A program made the position numbers and the translations under genes. 64,000 nucleotides of DNA from Diphasiastrum complanatum. Lineage: Eukaryota; Streptophyta; Lycopodiopsida; Lycopodiales; Lycopodiaceae. Shown one piece after another: positions 12,158-21,487 of this stretch (position 1 is the stretch's first letter; every line of letters starts with the position of its first letter). Below the pieces are notes generated by a model. That model ran no database searches. It was given only the letters and a program-made list of their open reading frames with translations, and was not told where the DNA came from. The stretch spans positions 46,552,042-46,616,041 of the forward strand of contig CM055099.1 of the NCBI GenBank assembly GCA_029204225.1, read 5' to 3'.

Positions 12158-13602
12158 TAAACAAACCAGATTTATCAGGACGAATAGCTCGCTGGGTTCT
12201 GTTATTACAAGAATTCACTTATACAGTTGAACTTCGCCAAGAGAAATACCATACCAATGCGGATTACCTTTCACGAATAAGCACTGGAAAAATTGAAAAC
12301 CCATTGAATGACGATTTCCCAGATGAAAATTTGTTCGAGTTATCTTCATCGAATTCTTTTTATTCTGATATTATTGATTATCTCAAAGATCAGATATATC
12401 CTGATGGATGTGACTTGGAGAAGAAAACAATGTTTCAATACAAAGTTGCACCATATACAATTATCAATAATATCCTGTATAAACTTGGTGCTGATAATCA
12501 ATTAAGAAGGTGTCTTGAAGCCGAACAAATTTCGAGAGTCATCCAAGCCTTACATTCGGAAGATGCCGGAGGTCACTTTGCCCTCAAAAACACTGTTAAA
12601 AAAATATTAAATGCCAAGTATTGGTGGCCTACTATGTTTAAAGATGTCTCTATCTATATTCGATCTTGTGATCCATGCCAAAGGTCTGGTAAACCAACTA
12701 AAGCAATGAATTGGCCATTGACACCAATTTTACCGCTCGCACCATTCGAAAAATGGGGGATCAACTTTGTCGGGCCAATCAAACTAGTAACCCGACACAC
12801 CAAGTGTCGATATATCTTGGTAGCAACGGATTATGCGACAAAGAATGTGGAAGCTGAAGGAACGAAACGAAACGACTCGAAGACTGTCGCAGCTTTTCTT
12901 TTCAAATCTATTATTACACGATATGGTTGTCCTTTAGAACTTGTCAGTGATCGAGGAACACACTTTCTGAATGAAACAATTCGACACCTGACAAATTATT
13001 TCCAGATCAAACATAGGAAGACAACACCTTATAATCCGAAAGCTAATGGGTTAACAGAGAGAGCAAATGGCATATTATGTAAGATCCTTAATAAAATTTC
13101 TGTTGCACATGCTTCAGACTGGGATCAAAAGTTACCCTCTGTTCTCTGGGCATATAGAAACACTGAAAAGATCACTACTCAATAGACCCCTTATTATCTT
13201 ACGTACGGAATGCATCCAATCCTGCCTATCAAATTTGAAATACCTACCTTCCGAATACAAGCAGAACGGACAGAGGCAGACTGTACCAACGAACGGTTAT
13301 TGATTATCGAAGAACTTTCGGAAGCTCGAACACGTTCACTCGAACTTACAAAGAAAATTCAGGAGCAACGAAAGATTAAATATGATTTTACACTTAAGAT
13401 CTGTGATCTTAAGACCAATGACTTTGCCCTTGTTTATGATAGTCGTCACCAAAAGTTTCCGGGAAAACTTCATATGAAATGGTTGGGACCGTACAAAGTA
13501 ATCGAAGTATTCGAGAATGGTTCGGTACAACTTGAGTCACTCGAAGGAGAACTCCTACCTACACGTATTAACGGCTCCAGACTCAAGAAATATTTTATTT
13601 AA
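12151..13602 (+). pseudogene. Ty3/gypsy Pol, RNase H end plus integrase, with in-frame stop
   Basis: This continues the pol in a frame shifted by one base (LVNKPDLSGRIARW from 12151). The zinc-binding HHCC region lies about 12556-12690, with YWWP and SCDPCQ. The catalytic core shows the second Asp (VSDRGTHF) and the Glu (GLTERANG). At the first catalytic position the usual IDFVGP reads INFVGP: codon 12763-12765 is AAC. A TAG at 13183-13185 lies in conserved sequence before TPYYLTYG, after which the same frame runs on to 13602. The C-terminal GPYKV...GSRLKKYF segment is present and no chromodomain follows. The Asn substitution and the TAG should each abolish integration. Confidence 0.9.
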
Positions 13603-13671
13603 CGAATATCATCCGATCATTCATTCGAATATCATCCGATCATTCATTCGAATATCATCCGATCATTCATT
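13603..13671 (+). repeat. Three 23-bp tandem repeats in the gypsy 3' UTR
   Basis: Three perfect copies of a 23-bp unit (cgaatatcatccgatcattc plus att) start right after the pol stop codon. A degenerate fourth copy (cgaatacc...) follows to about 13686. Confidence 0.95.
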
Positions 13672-13813
13672 CGAATACCATCAATTCGAATAAAGTACCT
13701 ACTGAAGAAATATCTTTTAAAGACGAATTGATCAACGAACCGAATATATTCTTTTCTAATCAACGACCAAATCTCAAAAAGAATATTGTTTGTTCACGAG
13801 GACATTTCACATT

Positions 13814-13827
13814 TGAGGAGGGGGATA
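13814..13827 (+). other. Gypsy polypurine tract
   Basis: The tract tgaggagggggata immediately precedes the 3' LTR at 13828, where plus-strand priming is expected. Confidence 0.85.
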
Positions 13828-15005
13828 TGTGAAGATGTGTATTTATTAAACAACGAATATACATCCGAATGAAGCAATATATATTCACATAAGAAGACAA
13901 GAGCTGGATACATATATAATGAAGGGACCTGCCTATATTTTTCGCGACATACTAAATATCACATATAAAGGACAAGTCCTCAGCAATGAAGCGACATCTA
14001 CAACAACCCTTAAATAAAGACACTTACATGAAACGACTCGATTCGAATCGACAATTCTAACTATAGTAATCTAAACTCAGGGTTAGATACATCTTTGCGG
14101 TATAATCTACATACGTGTCAGATATATATTGGTTAACCTTATTCAGTAAAGCGACACGCCTCTAATTTATAAAGACGTGATTGTTCGCTCTGAAGATGAT
14201 AAAGAGAAGACACGATTCAGTCTTACTCACCAGGAGATATAGTTTATGTATTCGCTGAGAGATAAAAGTTTATGTACTTGTGAGAGATCTTCTGAAGTAC
14301 TGTAACAATCTTTCTTATATAAATCTATCTCTGGTCAGACAGTTGCATAAGTACATTACAGTCTATGTTGTGTATCCGTAAAAGTGTTCTAACGAACTGT
14401 CTTAAAACTAACTTATTCGTTCATTCGAATATTTGTTCGACACTCGAATACTTGTTCGATACCCGAATAACGTTTATCATCAGAAGTCTATCTCAGTCAT
14501 CGATAGAAAAGTATGTATACAACTGAATTGATAGTCCCTGTCTGAAGAATTGAGATAAGATATCTGTATTCTGAATATCTCCGAACATATGTTTCTAACA
14601 TATTCGAAGATTATACAAGAGATTTAACTCTGAGGAGAACACTAGTTGTTGAGGACTACTGTTTAACTTTTGTTAATCCAAGAATAAGATTAACTTATGA
14701 TCACTGATGAACGAATACATCGAAATCAATCCGAATTCTTGCCGACACCTTAATCAGATAGAGTGGAGTACATTCGTACTACTCTGATAACAATTCTCCT
14801 GTAGAACGCCAATTTTTCGATTCGGAAGAGAAGACTGATATTCCGATTTTAAACATTCATTTATCCATTAAGTAATACTGGTTACTTAACCCAAATGTCT
14901 ATTTGACAACCAGACTAATTCTCCATTTTATATCATACGAATAAGTCAGAACAATATCAACATTATACCATAAAGAAGCTATCCTCTTGGGGATTCGACA
15001 TTAAA
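13828..15005 (+). repeat. Ty3/gypsy 3' LTR, first 1178 bp (interrupted)
   Basis: This is the start of the right LTR, nearly identical to 6719-7896. It breaks off after the sequence ttaaa, where the copia element begins. The remaining 41 bp are at 21442-21482. Confidence 0.97.
15001..15005 (+). repeat. Copia target-site duplication, left
   Basis: ttaaa, repeated at 21437-21441 immediately after the copia 3' LTR. It is part of the gypsy LTR sequence. Confidence 0.95.
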
Positions 15006-15082
15006 TGTGAAAATTGTCAACATTTCCTAGCTAGTTTGAGGCCTAAATTGGCTAAAATTGTAAATAGTTTTGGTTCTGGAGT

Positions 15083-15096
15083 TTCACACGTGTGAA
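15083..15096 (+). promoter_or_regulatory. G-box palindrome in the copia LTR
   Basis: TTCACACGTGTGAA is a perfect 14-bp palindrome centred on CACGTG, the core recognised by plant bZIP and bHLH factors. It lies about 130 bp upstream of a TATA-like site. The same palindrome is kept in the 3' LTR at 20859-20872. Confidence 0.55.
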
Positions 15097-15219
15097 CCAG
15101 GCCACAATGTTTTTATTTACTGTATTTTTTCAGTATGATGAAGTGTAAAACTTCATACCCTTCAAAATGAGACCATTTTGATGTATTTTGGTCATATAAG
15201 CCATTTTTAGCTATTTTTT

Positions 15220-15228
15220 CTATATAGG
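15220..15228 (+). promoter_or_regulatory. TATA-like box of the copia LTR
   Basis: The sequence ctatataggg about 215 bp into the LTR is the best TATA candidate. It is preserved in the 3' LTR. Confidence 0.5.
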
Positions 15229-15660
15229 GAATATCTAGGGTCAAGTACCTTCTAGAGAGAGGAGAGAGAGTCATCTTCCTCATCCATAAATAGTAGGGAA
15301 GTCGTGGAGAACAGGTTGGAGAAACCTTTTGTATGCTTCATTGAGATCAATAGATCATTGTCATTGTTTCTTCCTCCATTGAGAGCATTGTTGTGTGTAT
15401 TGTCTTCAAGCTATTGTGTATGATCTTAGGTGCTTTCCAAAAGTGATAGGCTGAGGTATTATGGACTGTATAATGCTATTTTGGGCCGCACTTGATGTTT
15501 ATGGAAGTTTCCATTTGTGATAAATGCTTTTTGATCAAGTTCTTTGCATTCTAGGTAGCATAGAATGTGTTGCCAATTCCTAGCTTATGTAGTTTGGAGT
15601 GCAAGCATTCAAGCCAATGATCTTGGAGTTTAGATCCACTTAGGATCTGTAATTTTCACA

Positions 15661-15672
15661 TGGTATCAGAGC
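15661..15672 (+). other. Copia primer-binding site (tRNA-iMet)
   Basis: tggtatcagagc directly abuts the LTR. It is the standard plant copia primer site, complementary to initiator tRNA-Met. Confidence 0.95.
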
Positions 15673-16832
15673 TGGTTGGCTTCTATTCATAGTAAGTATT
15701 CCATTTTTGGTGATATTTGGATGTTTGATCAAGTTCTAGCATGATTTTGCATTGCTTTGTTGATCAAATCTTACTAACCTTTGTTTTGTGAGTTGAACTT
15801 GTGGATCAAAAGCATATTTCAGGTCTATTGAAGATCAGAGGCTGAAAAGAAACTATTTTGGATCAGATCATAACACCTAATCATTTGTGATTGTGAGGCT
15901 TGTGCATATTCAATACTAACAATGTTCTTTTCAATCCTATTGTTGACAATCTCCATTCTTGGATGAACACTCTCCTTAAGTGGATGAAACTTCTCCTTAA
16001 GTGGATGACAAATGCTCTTTTGAGTGAGTTGTAATTCTCCTAAAGGCTGAGCAAAGCTCCCATTTGGATGAAAGATCCCCTTTTTTGGGTGAACATATTG
16101 TAAGCTCCATTGTGAAGAGCATATTGTAAAGATTGTCATCAATTTTGGCATAAATTTTGGTGTACTTTGTTGAGCATGTAAGTAACTCTCCTTATGTAAT
16201 TTGATTGGAGCATTTGCTGGAAGGTGTTAGCCATTATGCAAGTGTGTTTTCAGGTTCTTAACAGGTTGAGGAACATTCTCATGTGAAGTGATCTTAGATC
16301 TACATCTAAACACCAAGATTTGACAAGATAGTGAAGCTAGTCTTGTGATTCACTAAGTGTGCTCATTCATTCACCTCTAAATCTTGTATTTATCACTTGC
16401 TGGAGTTTATAAACTTTTAGAAGTGTGGTTTACATGTGGTTTTACAGGTTGAATCAATATCTTAGTGTGTTGATCATATGTTGATCAAGTTTGTTCATTA
16501 CTAGGTAATCTTGGCATCCTAGTTTTGGGTATTTTCTAAGAATGCAAGTAACTCTTCACACCATAACTTGATTTGGTCACTTGCTGGAAAGTTTGAGAGC
16601 TTAAGCAAGAGTGTGTTCAGGTTGGTTTGATTTTGTAATCCATTCTTAGTGTGTGCAAAGTGTTGCATGTGTTTCAATCTTCCTTTCTATGCTTGGAAAC
16701 CATCTAGGTTCAAGATAGAAGTGTTTTAGGGTCCTAAATCTTCATAGATCTCTTTATCTATCATTTGTTGAGAGAAAAGTGAGTGCTAAGTGCTTTAGGA
16801 CAGAACCTAAAAGTTGAAGAAACATTAGAATC
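15673..16832 (+). other. Copia untranslated leader with degenerate internal repeats
   Basis: The 1.16-kb leader has no long reading frame. Related modules recur near 16185-16260, 16370-16450 and 16545-16650, each with a form of cttgctgga followed by a gtgtg-ttcaggtt segment. A shorter motif, ctccttaagtggatga, is repeated at about 15970-16010. Confidence 0.7.
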
Positions 16833-19800
16833 ATGGCTTCCAATGGTGGGATCATGCTAGAGTCTAGTGAAAGGTTGAGTTCATCAAACTACTCTACTTG
16901 GAAAGTGAGGATGGAGTCCTTACTTGAGTTGAATGAACTCATGGACATAGTTGCAGAAATTGAAGAGAGACCTCTCACACTTCAAGAGCAACAAAGGTTT
17001 GATAAGAAGGCCAAAAGGGCTCTTCATATCATTAAAATGAATGTTACAAATGAACTTCTCAAGGAAGTTGGAAAGTGTCAAAGTGCAAGTGAGGCATGGA
17101 ATGCCTTAAAGAAGCTCTTTGAATCAAAGTCCACATCTAGGGTATTGACCCTAAGGAGACAAATATTTTCTAGTAGGCAAAGAGAGGGTGTAAGTGCTCA
17201 TGCATTTATCTTGAGAGTTAAGTCCCTAAGTGATGATTTAGCATGCATTGATGAGAACATAAAAGATGGTGAAATAGTCCAAGTTATGTTGAATGGTTTG
17301 CTAAATGAACATGCTAACCTTGTGCAAAGTTTTGCCATTCAAAGAGTCTTTCCAAGTGTAGTTGACTTGCAAGAAATCTTATTGGCTGAAGAACATAGGT
17401 TGCAATCAAAGCTTGATGGTGCATCCTTGCAAGGTGGAGGTGAAGAGGCTTTCTTCACAAAAGGCAAATTCAAGGGCAAAGGTAAAGGCAAAGGGAAATG
17501 GTCCAAAGGTGGTAACTTTGATCATGATGATCACTCTTCCTCTTCCTCTTCTACTAAGAACAATAAGTCAAAGTTCAAGTGCTTTTATTGTGGGATAAAA
17601 GGTCATTTTGCAAATGAATGTTATAAGAAGAAAAGAGAGCAAGGAGAGAGGCAAGGAAATCTTACAATAGATGAGGAAGAACATAACACATGTGAATCAC
17701 TTGTTATGACTTCAAGTTTGTTAGCCAACATAGATGATAATGATCCTTGGTGGATTGATAGTGGAGCCTCATCTCACATGACAAGACATAAGGAATACTT
17801 TACATCCTTATTGTCTTATGAGGGAGAAGGTAACATCATCTACACTGCAAATGATGGTCAATGTGACATCAAAGGCATAGGCACTATTCCTATTTCCCTT
17901 TCAACAAATAGGAAAGCAAATCTTGAAAATGTTTTGTACATTCCTTCAATCACTAAGAATTTGCTTAGTGTAAGTCAAATGATTGACAAAGGACTTGATG
18001 TGGAGTTCATTGGAGATGCATGTTTGATAAGTAAATGTGGATCCTTGATTGCTCAAGGTAGGAGGCATGGTAAACTTTTCAAGCTTGATGCATGTGTGAT
18101 CTCTAATCATGAAGGATGTATGGCTAGGGAGCAATTGACAAACCAAGAAGTTTGGCACAAGAGGTTGGGTCATCCCAACTTCAAATCTTTGGAGGTAATG
18201 GCAAAGAAAGAGCTTGTTCTTGGTCTCCCTAAAAGTCTTGTTGCAAACAATAGTGTTTGTGAACATTGTGCCTTGTCCAAATCTCATAGACTTGCTTATT
18301 CTAGATCTACTTCTAGATCTAAAGAAGCTTTTCAACTTGTGCATTCTGATATTCATTCTTCTAGTACAACTAGCAATGGTGGGGCAAAGATGTATGCAAC
18401 TTTCATAGATGACTTTAGTAGGTATACTTGGATCTATCTTCTTAAAAGTAAGGATGAAGTGTTTGCTGCATTTGTCAAGTTCAAGAATGAAATGGAAAAC
18501 CAATTCAATACAAAGATCAAATGCTTAAGATCTGATAATGGAGGGGAATACACCTCAAATAGGTTCAAAGACTTTTGTATAGCACATGGGATTAAGAGGG
18601 AGATGTCTAGTCCTAGGACTCCACAACAGAATGGAGTGGCCGAGAGGAAGAATAGAACCCTTTGTGAATGTGCCAAGGCAATGAGACTACATGCTAATCT
18701 TGCTAAGTCTTTTTGGGGGGAAGCTTTAGCATGTGCTAACTATCTATGTAATAGATGGACAAGTGCTTCCTTGGATGGTAAAACTCCTCATGAGGTTCTT
18801 TATGGTAGAAGGCCGAGTGTCAAGCATTGTAGGATCTTTGGATGTACATGTTTTGTCAATATCACACTTGATGATAGAACTAAAGAAGATCCTTCATCAA
18901 AGAAGGGTGTGTTTGTTGGCTATAGTGAAGTAAGCAAGGCTTACAAAGTGTACATTCCTTCTACAAAGAAAGTTGTCATAAGTAGGGATGTCATCTTTCA
19001 TGAAGAGAATGTTTCCAATGTTGTTGATGTTGATGTTGATGTGCCTACTAATCATCATGATGTGCAAGATGTCTTGGATGAAGATGGAGATGCCACTCCA
19101 AAGAAAACTTCAAGGAAGACTCAAAGGCAAAGGGCTAAGCCATCAAGGCTAACCTATGATGAAAAAGGAAAGCAAGTGGTGGACAACTCTAACTTTGCTT
19201 TTCTTACCTCTTTTGATGAACCAACTTGTGTAGGTGAAGCAATTCAAAAGAAGGAATGGATCCAAGCCATGGATCATGAGCATCAAGCACTCATCAAAAG
19301 CAACACATGGAGGTTGGTAAAGCTTCCAAAGGACAAGAAGGCAATTGGTTGTAAGTGGATCTTCAAGATCAAGACAAATCAAGATGGATCAATCAACAAG
19401 TACAAGGCAAGGTTGGTGGCAAAGGGGTATGCTCAAGAATATGGTATTGACTATGATGAGACCTTTGCACCCGTGGCAAAGATGGTAACTATTCGAATCC
19501 TAATCTCTCTTGCAACTCTTTATGATTGGGATATGTGGCAAATGGATGTTACTAATGCCTTCTTGAATGGTGATCTTGAAGAAGATATTTACATGGAGCA
19601 ACCCGAGGGCTATGTTTCACATGATGAGCCTAATCATGTGTGCTATCTCCAAAAGAGTTTGTATGGGCTAAAGCAAGCACCAAGGAGTTGGTATGCTAAG
19701 CTCAATTCCTTCTTACTTTCTCAAAACTTTGTTATGAGTGAGTATGATCATTCTCTCTACTTTAGATTGAATGAAAATGATATCACTTTACTTTTGATCT

Positions 19801-20786
19801 ATGTTGATGACATTATCTTAAGTGGTGGTAACAATCTAGATATAGATGAAATCAAGATGGCACTCAAAAGAGAGTTTGAAATTCAAGATCTTGGTAAACT
19901 TCATTATATCTTAGGAATAGAGATTATTAGAACTTCTAAATCTACATTCATATGTCAAGAAAAGTATGTTAACTCTATTCTAAAAAGGTTTCATATGGAA
20001 GATTGTAAAGTTGTTTCTACTCCTATGGAATCAAATGTAAAGCTAACTACAAGAAGTAATGAAAGATCCTTCAAGGACATTACTCTCTATAGAAAGCTAA
20101 TAGGATCTCTTATATGGTTAACCATCACAAGACCTGATCTAAGCTTTGTGGTTGGTAAACTAAGTCAATTTATGCAAGATCCTAGTGAGGCTCATTGGAA
20201 GCTAGGAAAGAGAGTACTTAGATACATCTCGGGATCTAGAGATTTTGGCATCTTGTATGGAGGTACTACACCTAACCTTTGTGGATTTTCAGATTCAGAT
20301 TTTGCAGGTGATCAAATGGATAGGAAGTCAACAAGTGCCTTTGCAATCTATCTTGGAGATGGAGTGGTCTCATGGCTATCAAAGAAGCAACCAACTATCT
20401 CTCTATCTTCCACCGAAGCCGAGTACAAGGCATTAACAACATGCACCAAGGAGATTCTTTGGATTAAGAGGATGTTATTGGATCTTCACTTGCTGGAACC
20501 AGAGAAGACTCCAATCATACTTTGTGATAACCTTTCAGCCCAAAGCTTGGCAAGCAATCCTGTTTTTCATGCAAGGAGCAAGCACATTGAGATTGCTCAC
20601 CATTTTGTGAGAGATCAAGTCATTGCCAAAGAGGTGGAGCTTCAACATGTCTCTTCAAAGGAGTGTGTGGCTGATATCTTCACCAAACCATTGGGAAAGG
20701 ACCTATATTTAATGCATAGATCTAATCTTGGAATGTGCTCAAAGACTATGTTGAAACTAGCATCCAATGTTGAAGAGGGAGTGTGA
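16833..20786 (+). CDS. Ty1/copia Gag-Pol polyprotein, intact
   Basis: This is a 1317-codon frame with no stop or frameshift. It starts at the first good ATG after the leader (atcATGG). Gag (UBN2-type) covers residues 1-240; a CCHC knuckle CFYCGIKGHFANEC is near 248; aspartic protease DSGASSHM near 308; integrase HHCC from about 440 (HKRLGHPN, CEHC) with catalytic Asp near 503 (HSD), Asp near 566 (SDNGGEY) and Glu near 603 (NGVAERKN); RT from about 838 with YVDDII near 989; RNase H from about 1150 (SDSDFAGD, STEAEY) to DIFTKPLG. Order PR-INT-RT-RH is copia-type. All catalytic residues are present. The TGA stop lies inside the 3' LTR (20784-20786). The proteins would package, copy and insert the element and may serve non-autonomous relatives with the same primer site. 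Confidence 0.97.
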   Translation: MASNGGIMLESSERLSSSNYSTWKVRMESLLELNELMDIVAEIEERPLTLQEQQRFDKKAKRALHIIKMNVTNELLKEVGKCQSASEAWNALKKLFESKSTSRVLTLRRQIFSSRQREGVSAHAFILRVKSLSDDLACIDENIKDGEIVQVMLNGLLNEHANLVQSFAIQRVFPSVVDLQEILLAEEHRLQSKLDGASLQGGGEEAFFTKGKFKGKGKGKGKWSKGGNFDHDDHSSSSSSTKNNKSKFKCFYCGIKGHFANECYKKKREQGERQGNLTIDEEEHNTCESLVMTSSLLANIDDNDPWWIDSGASSHMTRHKEYFTSLLSYEGEGNIIYTANDGQCDIKGIGTIPISLSTNRKANLENVLYIPSITKNLLSVSQMIDKGLDVEFIGDACLISKCGSLIAQGRRHGKLFKLDACVISNHEGCMAREQLTNQEVWHKRLGHPNFKSLEVMAKKELVLGLPKSLVANNSVCEHCALSKSHRLAYSRSTSRSKEAFQLVHSDIHSSSTTSNGGAKMYATFIDDFSRYTWIYLLKSKDEVFAAFVKFKNEMENQFNTKIKCLRSDNGGEYTSNRFKDFCIAHGIKREMSSPRTPQQNGVAERKNRTLCECAKAMRLHANLAKSFWGEALACANYLCNRWTSASLDGKTPHEVLYGRRPSVKHCRIFGCTCFVNITLDDRTKEDPSSKKGVFVGYSEVSKAYKVYIPSTKKVVISRDVIFHEENVSNVVDVDVDVPTNHHDVQDVLDEDGDATPKKTSRKTQRQRAKPSRLTYDEKGKQVVDNSNFAFLTSFDEPTCVGEAIQKKEWIQAMDHEHQALIKSNTWRLVKLPKDKKAIGCKWIFKIKTNQDGSINKYKARLVAKGYAQEYGIDYDETFAPVAKMVTIRILISLATLYDWDMWQMDVTNAFLNGDLEEDIYMEQPEGYVSHDEPNHVCYLQKSLYGLKQAPRSWYAKLNSFLLSQNFVMSEYDHSLYFRLNENDITLLLIYVDDIILSGGNNLDIDEIKMALKREFEIQDLGKLHYILGIEIIRTSKSTFICQEKYVNSILKRFHMEDCKVVSTPMESNVKLTTRSNERSFKDITLYRKLIGSLIWLTITRPDLSFVVGKLSQFMQDPSEAHWKLGKRVLRYISGSRDFGILYGGTTPNLCGFSDSDFAGDQMDRKSTSAFAIYLGDGVVSWLSKKQPTISLSSTEAEYKALTTCTKEILWIKRMLLDLHLLEPEKTPIILCDNLSAQSLASNPVFHARSKHIEIAHHFVRDQVIAKEVELQHVSSKECVADIFTKPLGKDLYLMHRSNLGMCSKTMLKLASNVEEGV
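20772..20781 (+). other. Copia polypurine tract
   Basis: gaagagggag lies just before the 3' LTR and overlaps the last codons of the gag-pol frame. Confidence 0.85.
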
Positions 20787-21436
20787 AAATTGTCAACATT
20801 TCCTAGCTAGTTTGAGGCCTAAATTGGCTAAAATTGTAAATAGTTCTGGTTCTGGAGTTTCACACGTGTGAACCAGGCCACAATGTTTTTATTTACTGTA
20901 TTTTTTCAGTATGATGAAGTGTCAAACTTCATACCCTTCAAAATGAGACCATTTTGATGTATTTTGGTCATATAAGCCATTTTTAGCTATTTTTCCTATA
21001 TAGGGAATATCTAGGGTCAAGTACCTTCTAGAGAGAGGAGAGAGAGTCATCTTCCTCATCCATAAATAGTAGGGAAGTCGTGGAGAACAGGTTGGAGAAA
21101 CCTTTTGTATGCTTCATTGAGATCAATAGATCATTGTCATTGTTTCTTCCTCCATTGAGAGCATTGTTGTGTGTATTGTCTTCAAGCTATTGTGTATGAT
21201 CTTAGGTGCTTTCCAAAAGTGGTAGGCTGATGTATTATGGACTGTATAATGTTATTTTGGGCCGCACTTGATGTTTATGGAAGTTTCCATTTGTGGTAAA
21301 TGCTTTTTGATCAAGTTCTTTGCATTCTAGGTAGCATAGAATGTGTTGCCAATTCCTAGCTTATGTAGTTTGGAGTGCAAGCATTCAAGCCAATGATCTT
21401 GGAGTTTAGATCCACTTAGGATCTGTATTTTTCACA
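20782..21436 (+). repeat. Ty1/copia 3' LTR
   Basis: This 655-bp partner of 15006-15660 is followed by the ttaaa target duplication. It contains the gag-pol stop codon in its first five bases. Confidence 0.97.
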
Positions 21437-21441
21437 TTAAA

Positions 21442-21482
21442 TACTACAAAACTATACCAAATACAATTGGTATACCACGACA
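21442..21482 (+). repeat. Ty3/gypsy 3' LTR, last 41 bp
   Basis: This matches the end of the left LTR (7897-7937) through CCACGACA. It is followed by the target duplication gtaat at 21483-21487. The two right-LTR parts sum to 1219 bp, the same as the left LTR, which shows a clean nested insertion. Confidence 0.97.
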
Positions 21483-21487
21483 GTAAT

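Larger units (their letters stand above)
15006..15660 (+). repeat. Ty1/copia 5' LTR
   Basis: This 655-bp LTR starts TGTGAAAATTG and ends TTTTCACA. Its partner at 20782-21436 has the same length. I count 8 substitutions, most of them transitions. Confidence 0.97.

Noticed and set aside
13603-13671. CRISPR-like short repeat
   Set aside because: Units are head to tail without spacers, inside a plant gypsy 3' UTR.
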